Positions 1-6,111 of a stretch of 6,395 nucleotides of DNA are shown piece by piece. Source of the DNA: Halanaerobiales bacterium (GTDB lineage Bacteria; Bacillota_F; Halanaerobiia; DY22613); NCBI GenBank assembly GCA_023128035.1, contig JAGMES010000217.1:1-6395 (forward strand), in the 5' to 3' direction. Made by a program: the position numbers and the translations under genes. Numbering within the stretch: the stretch's first letter is position 1; every line of letters starts with the position of its first letter. The notes under the pieces are model-generated. The model saw only the letters and a program-made list of their open reading frames with translations. It had not been told where the DNA came from and did not search any database.

Positions 1-56
1 TAATGGAATGCCTGAGTAGTAACTAATTCACTATATAATCTTCCTACATTTTTCAT

Positions 57-278
57 TTATAGTTCCATTTCATTCAATACATCTCTCAATTTCTTCAACT
101 CTTCTGCTGTTAAAGTTATCCCTTTACCCATCTTAGTATGTTCAGGTGCCCAATCTCTTAAATCGTACTTAGGATCTCTATCATTCCAACTAACTAGATT
201 TAACTCTTTAGTCCATCCTTTTGAAGATGTAGAAATTTCAGCAATATTTTTAACTATTTCATACTTGATACCAGCCAT
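57..278 (-). CDS. ydbC: PC4/YdbC-family ssDNA-binding protein
   Basis: This 73-residue protein matches the short bacterial PC4 (transcriptional coactivator p15) family typified by Lactococcus YdbC. The family forms dimers that bind single-stranded DNA, and roles in transcription or repair are suggested but not settled. The recognisable core is WTKELNLVSWN (about residues 22-32), then KYDLRDWAP and MGKGITLTAEELKKL, which is the strand-strand-strand-helix order of the PC4 fold. The length is normal for the family. The start is well supported: AGGAGG at 286-291 lies 7 nt upstream of the ATG. It ends in TAA. The gene has no obvious partner; the next gene upstream on the same strand is a DUF262 pseudogene. 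No terminator is visible in the 56 bases left before the window edge. The family call is firm; the cellular role is inferred. Confidence 0.9.
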   Translation of the reverse strand: MAGIKYEIVKNIAEISTSSKGWTKELNLVSWNDRDPKYDLRDWAPEHTKMGKGITLTAEELKKLRDVLNEMEL

Positions 279-353
279 TTTTTCTCCTCCTAATCTAGGC
301 TACGCCATATTTTATTTTTCATATATTTCTATCATAAAGTCATTATTTAATCA

Positions 354-945
354 TTATAAAGAATAAATCTTCTCGGCAATCAAACGCCTTCTCTGCTCTA
401 AAAATTCATCATAATCTTTAATATCCATATTAAAGATTGACTCAGGAATACAATTTTGTGCTAAATTCCTTCTCAAATCATCATAATTATCAATACCACT
501 ATATTTTGATTCACCATTCATGATTTGCTCTTTTAATTCTTTAAAATACACATTAGGCGCTTGATATCATAATCAAACATAGATTCCGCAGAACCCGAAT
601 ATCTTCCAGTTAGAATAGAAAGCACCAACCATCTTCTCACCAAAGTCTCAATTTTATTAGAATCTAGTCCTTTTAACTTTAAAGTTAAATATAATATGTA
701 CGCAAAGTTCATTACATTCTGCGAACTAAGTAACTTCTTATTGATGATTCCCGCTGATTTAACAATAATAATAAATCGTTTATAATTTGTCTCTTTCACA
801 AATTCAAGAACACCTTTTTCAAATCTCTCACTTTTGTAGAATTCCATACAAAAGGTCTTTAGATTTCAGGAATAGCAACTTCACCCTGTTTTATCCAGAA
901 CAATATGCTATCTATCGAATTATTATTCACATCATACTTTTGCAT
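354..945 (-). pseudogene. DUF262 (GmrS/DndB-like) protein, degraded
   Basis: This is the remains of a DUF262-family protein. The family has a ParB/Srx-like N-terminal domain and occurs in GmrSD-type modification-dependent restriction and related defence proteins. The original start survives: ATG at 943-945 with an AGGGGG site 9 nt upstream, giving MQKYDVNNNSIDSILFW and then AIPEI. Next comes a TAA at 859-861, exactly where the conserved Q of the (Q)RPFVW motif belongs, and RPFVWNSTKVRDL continues in the same frame to about 820. A large central part is then missing. The frame that follows (about 820 to 555) carries family C-terminal sequence, including NFAYILYL, RRWLVLSILTGRYSGSAES and FDYDIKR. 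A one-base shift near 545-555 moves the tail (VYFKELKEQ to FLEQRRRLIAEKIYSL) into another frame, ending at TAA. About 200 residues survive of a family that usually exceeds 500. Three independent lesions make it non-functional. Confidence 0.85.
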
Positions 946-1121
946 TAGTAAAAACCCCCTAGCAAGCACACATTTTCTTTATTCTCTCTATTAAATTTAT
1001 CAGTGATTTAATAATATAAATAACGCATTACAGTTAAAAAGTCTCTTATCGAACTAGTTCTACATTTTTCAACACTATCCTTTTTTTATTGACTTTACTT
1101 TTTTGACAAATGTTAATCACA

Positions 1122-1153
1122 CAAAAAAAGAAAGACTCCTACTTTTAGGAGCC
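1122..1153 (-). terminator. Rho-independent terminator of the mini-ORF unit
   Basis: Read on the minus strand, GGCTCCTA pairs with TAGGAGTC (8 bp, one G-U) around an AAAG loop, and TTTCTTTTTTTG follows directly. It lies 32 nt past the stop of the exported-peptide ORF. This supports a short minus-strand transcript covering 1186-1390. Confidence 0.8.
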
Positions 1154-1185
1154 ATTTATATTATATATATCTTCTATGTAATTCT

Positions 1186-1296
1186 TCAGTCACCAACAGG
1201 AAGAATTGGAATAGTACAAGACTCTGTTTCAGTTACAGGATGAGGATCAGCATAAACAACTTCACTTCCAAAACATAACAACACTATTAAACCCAA
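1186..1296 (-). CDS. Putative small exported peptide (36 aa)
   Basis: I do not recognise a family. The frame opens just after a TAG and reads LGLIVLLCFGSEVVYA, followed by DPHPVTETESCTIPILPVGD and TGA. The first half is a hydrophobic core ending in a V-Y-A signal-peptidase-like site. The second half is a 20-residue, acidic, Pro- and Thr-containing tail with one Cys. This is the general design of a secreted pro-peptide. The only plausible starts are TTG at 1294-1296 or ATT just before it, and there is no clear ribosome site, so translation would have to be coupled to the overlapping upstream ORF (1262-1390). Alternatively, a lost base may have removed an in-frame ATG at 1302-1304. The terminator 32 nt downstream supports a real transcript. 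The layout of an upstream ORF overlapping an exported peptide recalls RRNPP/Phr-type signalling, but that is inference only. Confidence 0.35.
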   Translation of the reverse strand: MGLIVLLCFGSEVVYADPHPVTETESCTIPILPVGD

Positions 1297-1390
1297 AATA
1301 CATCTCAGCTAAAATATTATATATTTCCCACTTAAAACTATCTGACAATGCATCAAAGTGTTCATCAGCCAAATCTAAGGTTTCACCCAT
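1262..1390 (-). CDS. Small hypothetical protein (42 aa), possibly a remnant
   Basis: No family is recognised. The ATG at 1388-1390 has an AAGGGGG ribosome site about 11 nt upstream. The product starts MGETLDLADEHFDALSDSFK, continues WEIYNILAEMYFGFNS and ends VVMFWK at a TGA. It is helix-rich and acidic, with no signal peptide or obvious motif. Its last third overlaps the exported-peptide ORF (1186-1296) in another frame, and both share the terminator at 1122-1153. It may be a genuine small protein or leader. Given the internal deletions in nearby genes, it could also be the fused ends of a longer, lost protein whose downstream partner was the peptide. A one-base frameshift joining it to the peptide frame is a third possibility. 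The ribosome site and terminator favour expression; function is unknown. Confidence 0.4.
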   Translation of the reverse strand: MGETLDLADEHFDALSDSFKWEIYNILAEMYFGFNSVVMFWK

Positions 1391-1440
1391 AGCACTCTTT
1401 CCCCCTTATGTTATTTATCTATATAATAAATATCTTTTAT

Positions 1441-1570
1441 TATATGATTCGCCCACAAAAAGTATTTTAGTCGCACTCACGTGCCATATATAGTACTGAA
1501 ACCGCCAATTCAGTACTATATATGGCACGTGAGTTTTTGTGCGACTACTTTTTGTGGGCTAATCATTATA
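1441..1570. repeat. Large near-perfect palindrome (hairpin or MITE-like)
   Basis: The inner arms 1476-1500 and 1509-1533 are perfect 25-bp reverse complements around an 8-nt loop (ACCGCCAA). Moving outward, 1468-1475 pairs with 1540-1547 (TGCGACTA), and 1451-1464 pairs with 1546-1559 (TACTTTTTGTGGGC); these two right-arm blocks share the bases TA. Then AATCAT pairs on the flanks. The arms differ only by small insertions: TAAAA in the left arm (read on the minus strand) and TTTTTG in the right arm. There is no U-tract after the stem on either strand and the stem is far longer than a normal terminator. It lies between the 3' end of the Ig-like lipoprotein and the start of the mini-ORF unit. It could be a non-autonomous mobile hairpin, an inverted-duplication scar, or a structured RNA or processing element. 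The sequence alone does not decide. Confidence 0.85.
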
Positions 1571-1582
1571 TATATTCTACAC

Positions 1583-2866
1583 TTAGAAGAAATCATACAA
1601 AAATTTTAAAAGAATATTCCCCAAACCGTCATCTTGAAATTCTAATCTTATTGAATCAGATCTGTTATACTCATAGTCATCCCATGGTAAATAGATATCG
1701 CCATTTATGGCAATCGAAATTACATATCTACCACAATCAGGATCATAAATAATTTCAGTTTTAGCTGTAATTTCAGAATCATTTAGTCCGACCCAATAGT
1801 AATATTCTTCTTCCAGATCAGCTCTCATATTTTCTATTGAATTTGGATAGGTATAGCTTAGAATGGCTTCTATATTTTCCTGTTCAAAATCAATTATAAA
1901 ATTCTCTATGTCATCTAATGGCTCTCCCTAAACATTATAATTAATTTCATCATTATCCTAATCTGATGCATCTATAGAAATATCTAATGGTAAACCTGGT
2001 TCAACCTTAATAAGATTATTTTCTAGTATTTGACCATTAATAGAGATTCCATTAATCTCAGGACGAGAGTTGGCAACTACTGTAACTGAATAATTTTCAA
2101 TAACAGTATAGATTGAATCTTTCATTGTCATGGTTAAATTATATTCCCCTGGATCTAATGGAGCAGTCCAGGTAAATCCAGCATTACAAAGTTCAACATC
2201 ACCAACCTCTGCTTGAACTTCAACATCTAAGTTATCTCTATCAGGAGTAATAATCATCGGCATAAAAAGATAGCTTTGATCTACAGCTAAAGTATTCTCT
2301 ACGTATAAATTATTACATAAAGCAAAATATACAGTTTGAACTTTTGGTACATTATGAGTACTGTCCTCAACATTGATAATAATAATCTAGTTAACTTCAA
2401 AAAATTGATTACTTACTTTGACAATCAAAGAATAAACCCCATATGTATCTGGTGCTTGCCATTCTATGATGTTCTCACTTGCCACAACAATTGATTTTTC
2501 ACTTGTTAAGGAGGTAATTGATGGAGAATGATTTGCAATTATGACTGAAATTGTTTTTGATTCACTAACATCAAATTTTCCATCAGAAACTTTAACTGAA
2601 ATAGTATACTCTCCTTCTACAGTCGGTACCTTCCATTCTACTTCTTTTCCTGTTCCTACTATTTGTCCACCTGTTACCGTCCAGTTAACAGTCAGAGAAT
2701 CATTTTCTTTATCACTTACTTTAACTTCTACCTGAATTTGCTCCCCAGATTCAACTACCTCTTTCACAATATTTAATTCAGTAATTATAGGGGCACTATT
2801 GAGTTGACATCCCAATAAAAGAATAATAATAGATAGAATAGCTAATAATGTGAAAGGCTTTTTCAT
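1583..2866 (-). pseudogene. Ig-like repeat lipoprotein with three in-frame TAG codons
   Basis: One frame runs 427 codons from ATG (2864-2866; GGGAG ribosome site about 9 nt upstream) to TAA at 1583-1585. It is broken only by TAG at codons 160 (2387-2389), 303 (1958-1960) and 313 (1928-1930). The N-terminus is a lipoprotein signal ending LLLGC, with Cys20 the lipidation site, so the product would be surface-anchored. Ig/PKD-like modules follow. The first is complete (VEVKVSDKENDSLTVNW to YTISVKVSDGKFDV). The second, starting SPSITSLTSEKS, lacks its middle before IIEWQAPDTYGVYS. The third contains FTWTAPLDPGEYNLTMTM. The fourth breaks off near DNDEINYNV. The last 115 residues (LDDIENFIIDFEQENIEAI, then YYYWVGL) resemble an NTF2-like alpha/beta domain, which is a weak impression. 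Homology-like sequence continues across every TAG without a frameshift. Decay is the default reading; amber read-through is the alternative. Confidence 0.7.
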
Positions 2867-3070
2867 TTTGTATCACTCCCTTAATAATATTCTCAAAAAT
2901 ATATTTCGTTACCTATCACTCGACTACCTGTAATTTTTAGTTATTTTTTAGTTTTTATACAAGAAGGGCTTTCCATTCTGAACTTTCATTAAAAGATCAA
3001 ATTCCTCCTTATATTTATCAATAAATCAACAAAAACTAAGTAAAATCACATCTGGCTCAGTAGGGATTAT

Positions 3071-3479
3071 ATGAAAACAAAATGGATAATTGCGTTGTGT
3101 TTATTATTATTAGTTTCTTGCACCATAATGGAAAATTCCACTGAAACTAAAGAATCATCTATTTTCCAAATAGCAGAGGTTGAAAATTGCAAAGTTACTA
3201 CAGATACCCTTAATGTTAAATCTGGAGTGGGTAATAGTTTTAAAACTATTACCACTCTAAATAAAGGTGATGAAAAGTTTTGGAATTGAGTATTTACAAG
3301 CTGGAGAAAACATCGCTGCAAATTCTTCTGTTAATAGAGCCCATAATGAATTAATGAACTCAAGTGGACACCGACAAAACATTCTTAGTCCAAGTTATAC
3401 CAATATAGGGATTGGTATAAAACCAAGTGACAAATATGGTTTAATATTTACACAAATGTTTATAAGCAAGCCTCAATAA
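3071..3479 (+). pseudogene. SH3-CAP (YkwD-like) lipoprotein, internally deleted
   Basis: The intact start (ATG 3071, with AGGG upstream) encodes a lipoprotein signal ending LLLLVSC, with Cys17 the lipid site. A short linker leads into the first half of a bacterial SH3 domain (LNVKSGVGNSFKTITTLNKGD, residues 47-67). This frame then hits TGA at 3287-3289. In the next frame, from about 3267, the second half of a CAP/SCP domain appears: MKSFGIEYLQAGENIA, then MNSSGHRQNIL and YTNIGIGI, ending at TAA. Full-length relatives have a whole SH3 domain plus a roughly 120-residue CAP domain. Here the SH3 end and the CAP N-terminal half, which includes the first metal-site His, are gone, while the GENIA Glu and GHR His remain. 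The junction lies at GGTGATGAAA (3266-3275). A frame-breaking deletion fits best. CAP proteins of this kind are cell-surface or spore-coat factors of unclear activity. No start with a good ribosome site serves the second half alone. Confidence 0.8.
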
Positions 3480-3492
3480 ACTATTGGATGAT

Positions 3493-3529
3493 AAAAAAAG
3501 AGGAAATCTATTATTTAGATTCCCTCTTC
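3493..3529 (-). terminator. Rho-independent terminator of the GH13 gene
   Basis: On the minus strand, AGAGGGAATCTA pairs with TAGATTTCCTCT (12 bp, one G-U) around AATAA, followed by TTTTTTT. It starts about 20 nt after the glucosidase stop. On the plus strand the same hairpin carries an A-C mismatch and is followed by CTTCTCTTAT, so it may also weakly end the CAP transcript. Confidence 0.85.
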
Positions 3530-3547
3530 TCTTATCCTACTTACCTC

Positions 3548-5230
3548 TCAAGCAACATTAACCACTCGATAAATCCTCGCTTCGTAAGGACGAAGTTTGA
3601 CCTCTTTTAAACTATCCAAATCATCAGCAGAATAGTTAGCTATCAATAACTCTCCCCTTACACCAGCCAACTCATAACTGAAAATCTGTTCTTCATCTGA
3701 AAAGTTTAACATAACCAGCAATCTATCATCTTCTAAACTTCTAAAATAAGAGTAGATTTTTTCATCTTCCTCAAGAATAAGTTCATACTCACCGTATACT
3801 AAAACTAAATTTTCTTCCTGCTTTCTAAGATTTATTAATTTCTTATAATAGTTAAATACTGAATCAGGATCAGCTATAGCCTTAGCGGAATTTATCTCTT
3901 TATAATTAGGGTTAACCTTTATCCAGGGTTCTCCAGAAGTAAAACCAGCATGAAAGCTATTATCCCACTGCATCGGAGTTCGAGCATTATCCCGACTCAT
4001 TCGATATAGAGCTTTCATAATCTCGTCTTCAGATAATCCATCTTTTTTCTTCTCGCGATACCAATTCAAAGTTTCAATATCTCGATAATCCTCAATATTT
4101 CCAAAATTAACATTTGTCATACCTATCTCTTCACCTTGATAGATATAAGGTGTCCCAGGTAGAGTATGCACTAAAGTCGCGAGCATTTTCGCAGATTCGA
4201 CCCTATAGTTTTTATCATTACCAAAACGTGAAACCATCCTGGGCTGGTCATGGTTATTCATATATAAACTGTTCCATCCTTTTTCTTTCAAGCCTTCACA
4301 CCACTTACCAAAGATTTCTTTTAACTCAGTTAATTTCCATTCCCTAGGTTCCCATTTTGTATCACCACAGTCAAATCCCATGTGTTCGAAATGGAACAAC
4401 ATATTCAATTCATCGCGGTCTGAATCTACATATTTTCTTGCAATCTCTGGAGTAACTCCAGGTGTCTCTCCAACAGTCATTATATCATATTTGGTCAATA
4501 CTCTTCGATTCATCATATGAAGATATTCATGTACCTTTGGTCCATTAAGGTATTGGCTTCCATATCCATATTTACTTCCAGGATTTTTCTCACCATCTGG
4601 CAATCCTGGAACTTTAGAAATCATATTAATTACATCCATCCTAAAACCGTCAATACCCTTATTCACCCACCAGTTTATCATCTCAAATATTTCTTCTCTA
4701 ACCTTTGGATTCTCCCAATTCAAATCCGGTTGCTTTTTCGAAAAAAGATGGAGATAATATTCATCAGTTTTTGAATCATACTCCCAAGCAGAACCACCAA
4801 ACCATGAACCCCAATTGTTAGGTGGTTGCCCATCGTTACCTTTTCTCCAGATGTAATAATCACGATATGGATTATCCAAAGAAGATTTAGATTCAATAAA
4901 CCAAGCATGTTCATCTGATGAATGATTTACTACCAAATCCATAACCAATTTCATATCTCTTTTATGTAGTTCAGATATCAGTAAGTCCATATCTTTCAAA
5001 GTCCCGAACTCATCCATAATATCTCTATAGTCACTAATATCATACCCATTATCATCATTAGGAGATTTATATACCGGACTCAACCAGACAATATCTATCC
5101 CCAAATCTCTTAAGTAATCTAACTTTTCAATAATCCCTTTTAAATCTCCGATACCATCTCCATTTGCATCGTTAAAACTCCTTGGATAGATTTGATAAAC
5201 AACTTGTTCTTTCCACCATTTTCGCTCCAT
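3548..5230 (-). CDS. malL: Oligo-1,6-glucosidase (GH13, alpha-glucosidase)
   Basis: This cytoplasmic glycoside hydrolase releases glucose from the non-reducing end of isomalto-oligosaccharides and related alpha-glucosides after uptake. The 560-residue length is normal for GH13_31. From the N-terminus: WWKEQVVYQIYPRSF; a Ca-binding loop DANGDGIGDL (21-30); region I DLVVNH (98-103); region V QPDLNW; region II GFRMDV with nucleophile D199; region III VGETPG with acid/base E255; region IV NNHDQPR with D328. V200, directly after the nucleophile, is the residue associated with alpha-1,6 preference. QPDLNW and MNNHDQPR favour oligo-1,6-glucosidase over trehalose-6-phosphate hydrolase, its closest alternative. 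The start is ATG 5228-5230, with AGGAGG 10 nt upstream; a longer in-frame ATG at 5267-5269 has no such site. It ends TGA, carries no signal peptide and appears monocistronic with its own terminator. No transporter or regulator gene is in the window. Confidence 0.93.
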   Translation of the reverse strand: MERKWWKEQVVYQIYPRSFNDANGDGIGDLKGIIEKLDYLRDLGIDIVWLSPVYKSPNDDNGYDISDYRDIMDEFGTLKDMDLLISELHKRDMKLVMDLVVNHSSDEHAWFIESKSSLDNPYRDYYIWRKGNDGQPPNNWGSWFGGSAWEYDSKTDEYYLHLFSKKQPDLNWENPKVREEIFEMINWWVNKGIDGFRMDVINMISKVPGLPDGEKNPGSKYGYGSQYLNGPKVHEYLHMMNRRVLTKYDIMTVGETPGVTPEIARKYVDSDRDELNMLFHFEHMGFDCGDTKWEPREWKLTELKEIFGKWCEGLKEKGWNSLYMNNHDQPRMVSRFGNDKNYRVESAKMLATLVHTLPGTPYIYQGEEIGMTNVNFGNIEDYRDIETLNWYREKKKDGLSEDEIMKALYRMSRDNARTPMQWDNSFHAGFTSGEPWIKVNPNYKEINSAKAIADPDSVFNYYKKLINLRKQEENLVLVYGEYELILEEDEKIYSYFRSLEDDRLLVMLNFSDEEQIFSYELAGVRGELLIANYSADDLDSLKEVKLRPYEARIYRVVNVA

Positions 5231-5340
5231 ATTCTTTCTTCCTCCTTTTACAATGTCAACAATCAACATTTAAATTGCTTAGGTTTTTATTTGTATTCAA
5301 TAGATATATTTTAATGTATTAGTCGATGATTTTTGGCATA

Positions 5341-5391
5341 GTTAATAGTCACTAACCAGAACTTTAAAAATCAGAATCCAGATCCTGGTTT
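5341..5391 (-). promoter_or_regulatory. Candidate operator repeats upstream of malL
   Basis: Two short symmetric sites lie 110-160 bp upstream of the malL start. One is AATCCAG-ATC-CTGGTTT (5375-5391), with 7-nt arms matching at 6 positions. The other is TAGT-C-ACTA within 5341-5356. A second CCAGA occurs 22 bp from the first. Such sites could bind a sugar-responsive repressor, but no consensus is matched and no convincing -35/-10 pair is seen. This is inference. Confidence 0.2.
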
Positions 5392-5426
5392 TGTATTGTG
5401 TATATAATTCCCCATTAATAATGATA

Positions 5427-5454
5427 GGGAGTGATTTCGATATAAATCACTCCC
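5427..5454 (-). terminator. Perfect 11-bp hairpin after hepT (terminator-like)
   Basis: GGGAGTGATTT (5427-5437) and AAATCACTCCC (5444-5454) are exact reverse complements around a 6-nt loop. The hairpin begins 7 nt past the HepT stop, as a terminator would. The following minus-strand sequence, TATCATTATT, is not a proper U-tract, so it may instead be a weak terminator or a 3'-protecting hairpin. Confidence 0.5.
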
Positions 5455-5461
5455 CTAACTT

Positions 5462-5794
5462 TCATTCAGCAATCCTCTTTAATTTTTCTTCTATAATCGG
5501 TAATTTTTGTTGGACAGTTTCCCAAACAATTTCTAAGTCTATACCATCATATTGATGAATAAGAACATCTCTCATTCCCGCCATCGGAGCCCATTCAATT
5601 TCAGAATGTTTAACTCTAAAGTCATCTGACAATCTTTTTGTCGCTTCTCCTATGATTTCTAATCTATGAATAACAAGGTCTTGTTTTTCTTGACTTATAA
5701 AAAAATCCTGTTTAGATATACCTTTAATATATCTAAATATTAAGTCTATACTATATAAAATGTCCTGTAAACTTTGAATATCCTTATTTCTCAT
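5462..5794 (-). CDS. hepT: HepT-like HEPN toxin (DUF86)
   Basis: This is a 110-residue all-helical HEPN protein of the HepT/DUF86 family, the toxin of MntA/HepT toxin-antitoxin modules. The signature R-x4-H-x-Y is present as RDVLIHQY: R75 and H80 are the predicted RNase residues. Y82 corresponds to the tyrosine that MntA adenylylates to silence the toxin in characterised pairs. Other family blocks are HRLEIIGEATKRL (43-55) and EIEWAPMAGMRD (65-76). All key residues are intact, so the toxin is predicted active as a dimer acting on cellular RNA, probably tRNA. Its ATG overlaps the mntA stop (ATGA, 5791-5794), so translation is coupled and the toxin follows its antitoxin. It ends TGA, with a perfect hairpin 7 nt downstream. 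The family call is firm; the target RNA is unknown. Confidence 0.93.
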   Translation of the reverse strand: MRNKDIQSLQDILYSIDLIFRYIKGISKQDFFISQEKQDLVIHRLEIIGEATKRLSDDFRVKHSEIEWAPMAGMRDVLIHQYDGIDLEIVWETVQQKLPIIEEKLKRIAE

Positions 5795-6084
5795 ATTAAA
5801 AACACCTGATCTCTCAAGACACTCTCTTTAAATCCTTCTCTTTTTGAAAAATTTAAACCGTTATAAGTCACTATATCTACTTTTCTATTAAGCGCCTTTT
5901 CTAAATCTATTTTAAGACCCGATAATTCAAATAAATCTTTTTGAGCTAGTTCAACCACTATATCAATATCGCTATCATTCGTAGCATCTCCTCTTGCATA
6001 AGAACCAAAGATACCAGCCCTTTTTACATTACGTCTCTTTAAAACATCAATCATACTTTTTTTCACTTCTTCAGGCAAAGTCAT
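5791..6084 (-). CDS. mntA: MntA-like nucleotidyltransferase antitoxin
   Basis: This is a 97-residue minimal nucleotidyltransferase, the antitoxin paired with HepT. In studied systems it transfers AMP to the toxin tyrosine. The polymerase-beta-type active site is complete: GSYARGDAT (from residue 27), then SDIDIVV with the metal ligands D39 and D41, and the third carboxylate D70 in RKVDIVT. The N-terminal LKRRNVKRAGIFGSY segment is typical. Two ATGs are adjacent. AGGAGG (6091-6096) is only 3 nt from the first (6085-6087) but 6 nt from the second (6082-6084), so I prefer the second; the first would add one Met. The gene is first in a two-gene operon and overlaps hepT by 4 nt. A candidate promoter and paired AAATCAC repeats lie just upstream. 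Nothing suggests inactivation. Confidence 0.93.
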   Translation of the reverse strand: MTLPEEVKKSMIDVLKRRNVKRAGIFGSYARGDATNDSDIDIVVELAQKDLFELSGLKIDLEKALNRKVDIVTYNGLNFSKREGFKESVLRDQVFLI

Positions 6085-6111
6085 CATAACCCTCCTTTAC
6101 CACAGTTTTGT

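Noticed and set aside
533..847. Separate 104-aa gene starting MEFYKSERF
   Set aside because: Its Met lies within the VWNSTKVRDL-coding sequence of the DUF262 pseudogene in another frame and has no ribosome site. It is the central/C-terminal piece of the broken gene.
1522..1752. Plus-strand ORF beginning MAREFLCDYFLW
   Set aside because: It starts inside the right arm of the palindrome and runs antisense through the C-terminal part of the Ig-like lipoprotein. It has no ribosome site and no domain-like sequence.
2541..2735. Plus-strand ORF rich in Ser/Thr within the lipoprotein gene
   Set aside because: It is a mirror of the Ig-like repeats on the other strand, with no ribosome site.
2944..3024. 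Short minus-strand frame FIDKYKEEFDLLMKVQNG to a TAA, with an AAGGAGG nearby
   Set aside because: It reads like a protein tail, but it is only about 24 codons, opens after a TGA and has no start at a proper distance from the AAGGAGG. It could be a gene remnant, but the support is too thin.
3067..3321. Minus-strand ORF over the SH3-CAP gene
   Set aside because: It is antisense to a clear lipoprotein signal and SH3 sequence and shows no recognisable features.
5231..5269. 13-residue N-terminal extension of the glucosidase from the upstream ATG
   Set aside because: AGGAGG sits inside the extension, ideally placed for the downstream ATG, and MERKWWKEQ is the usual family N-terminus.
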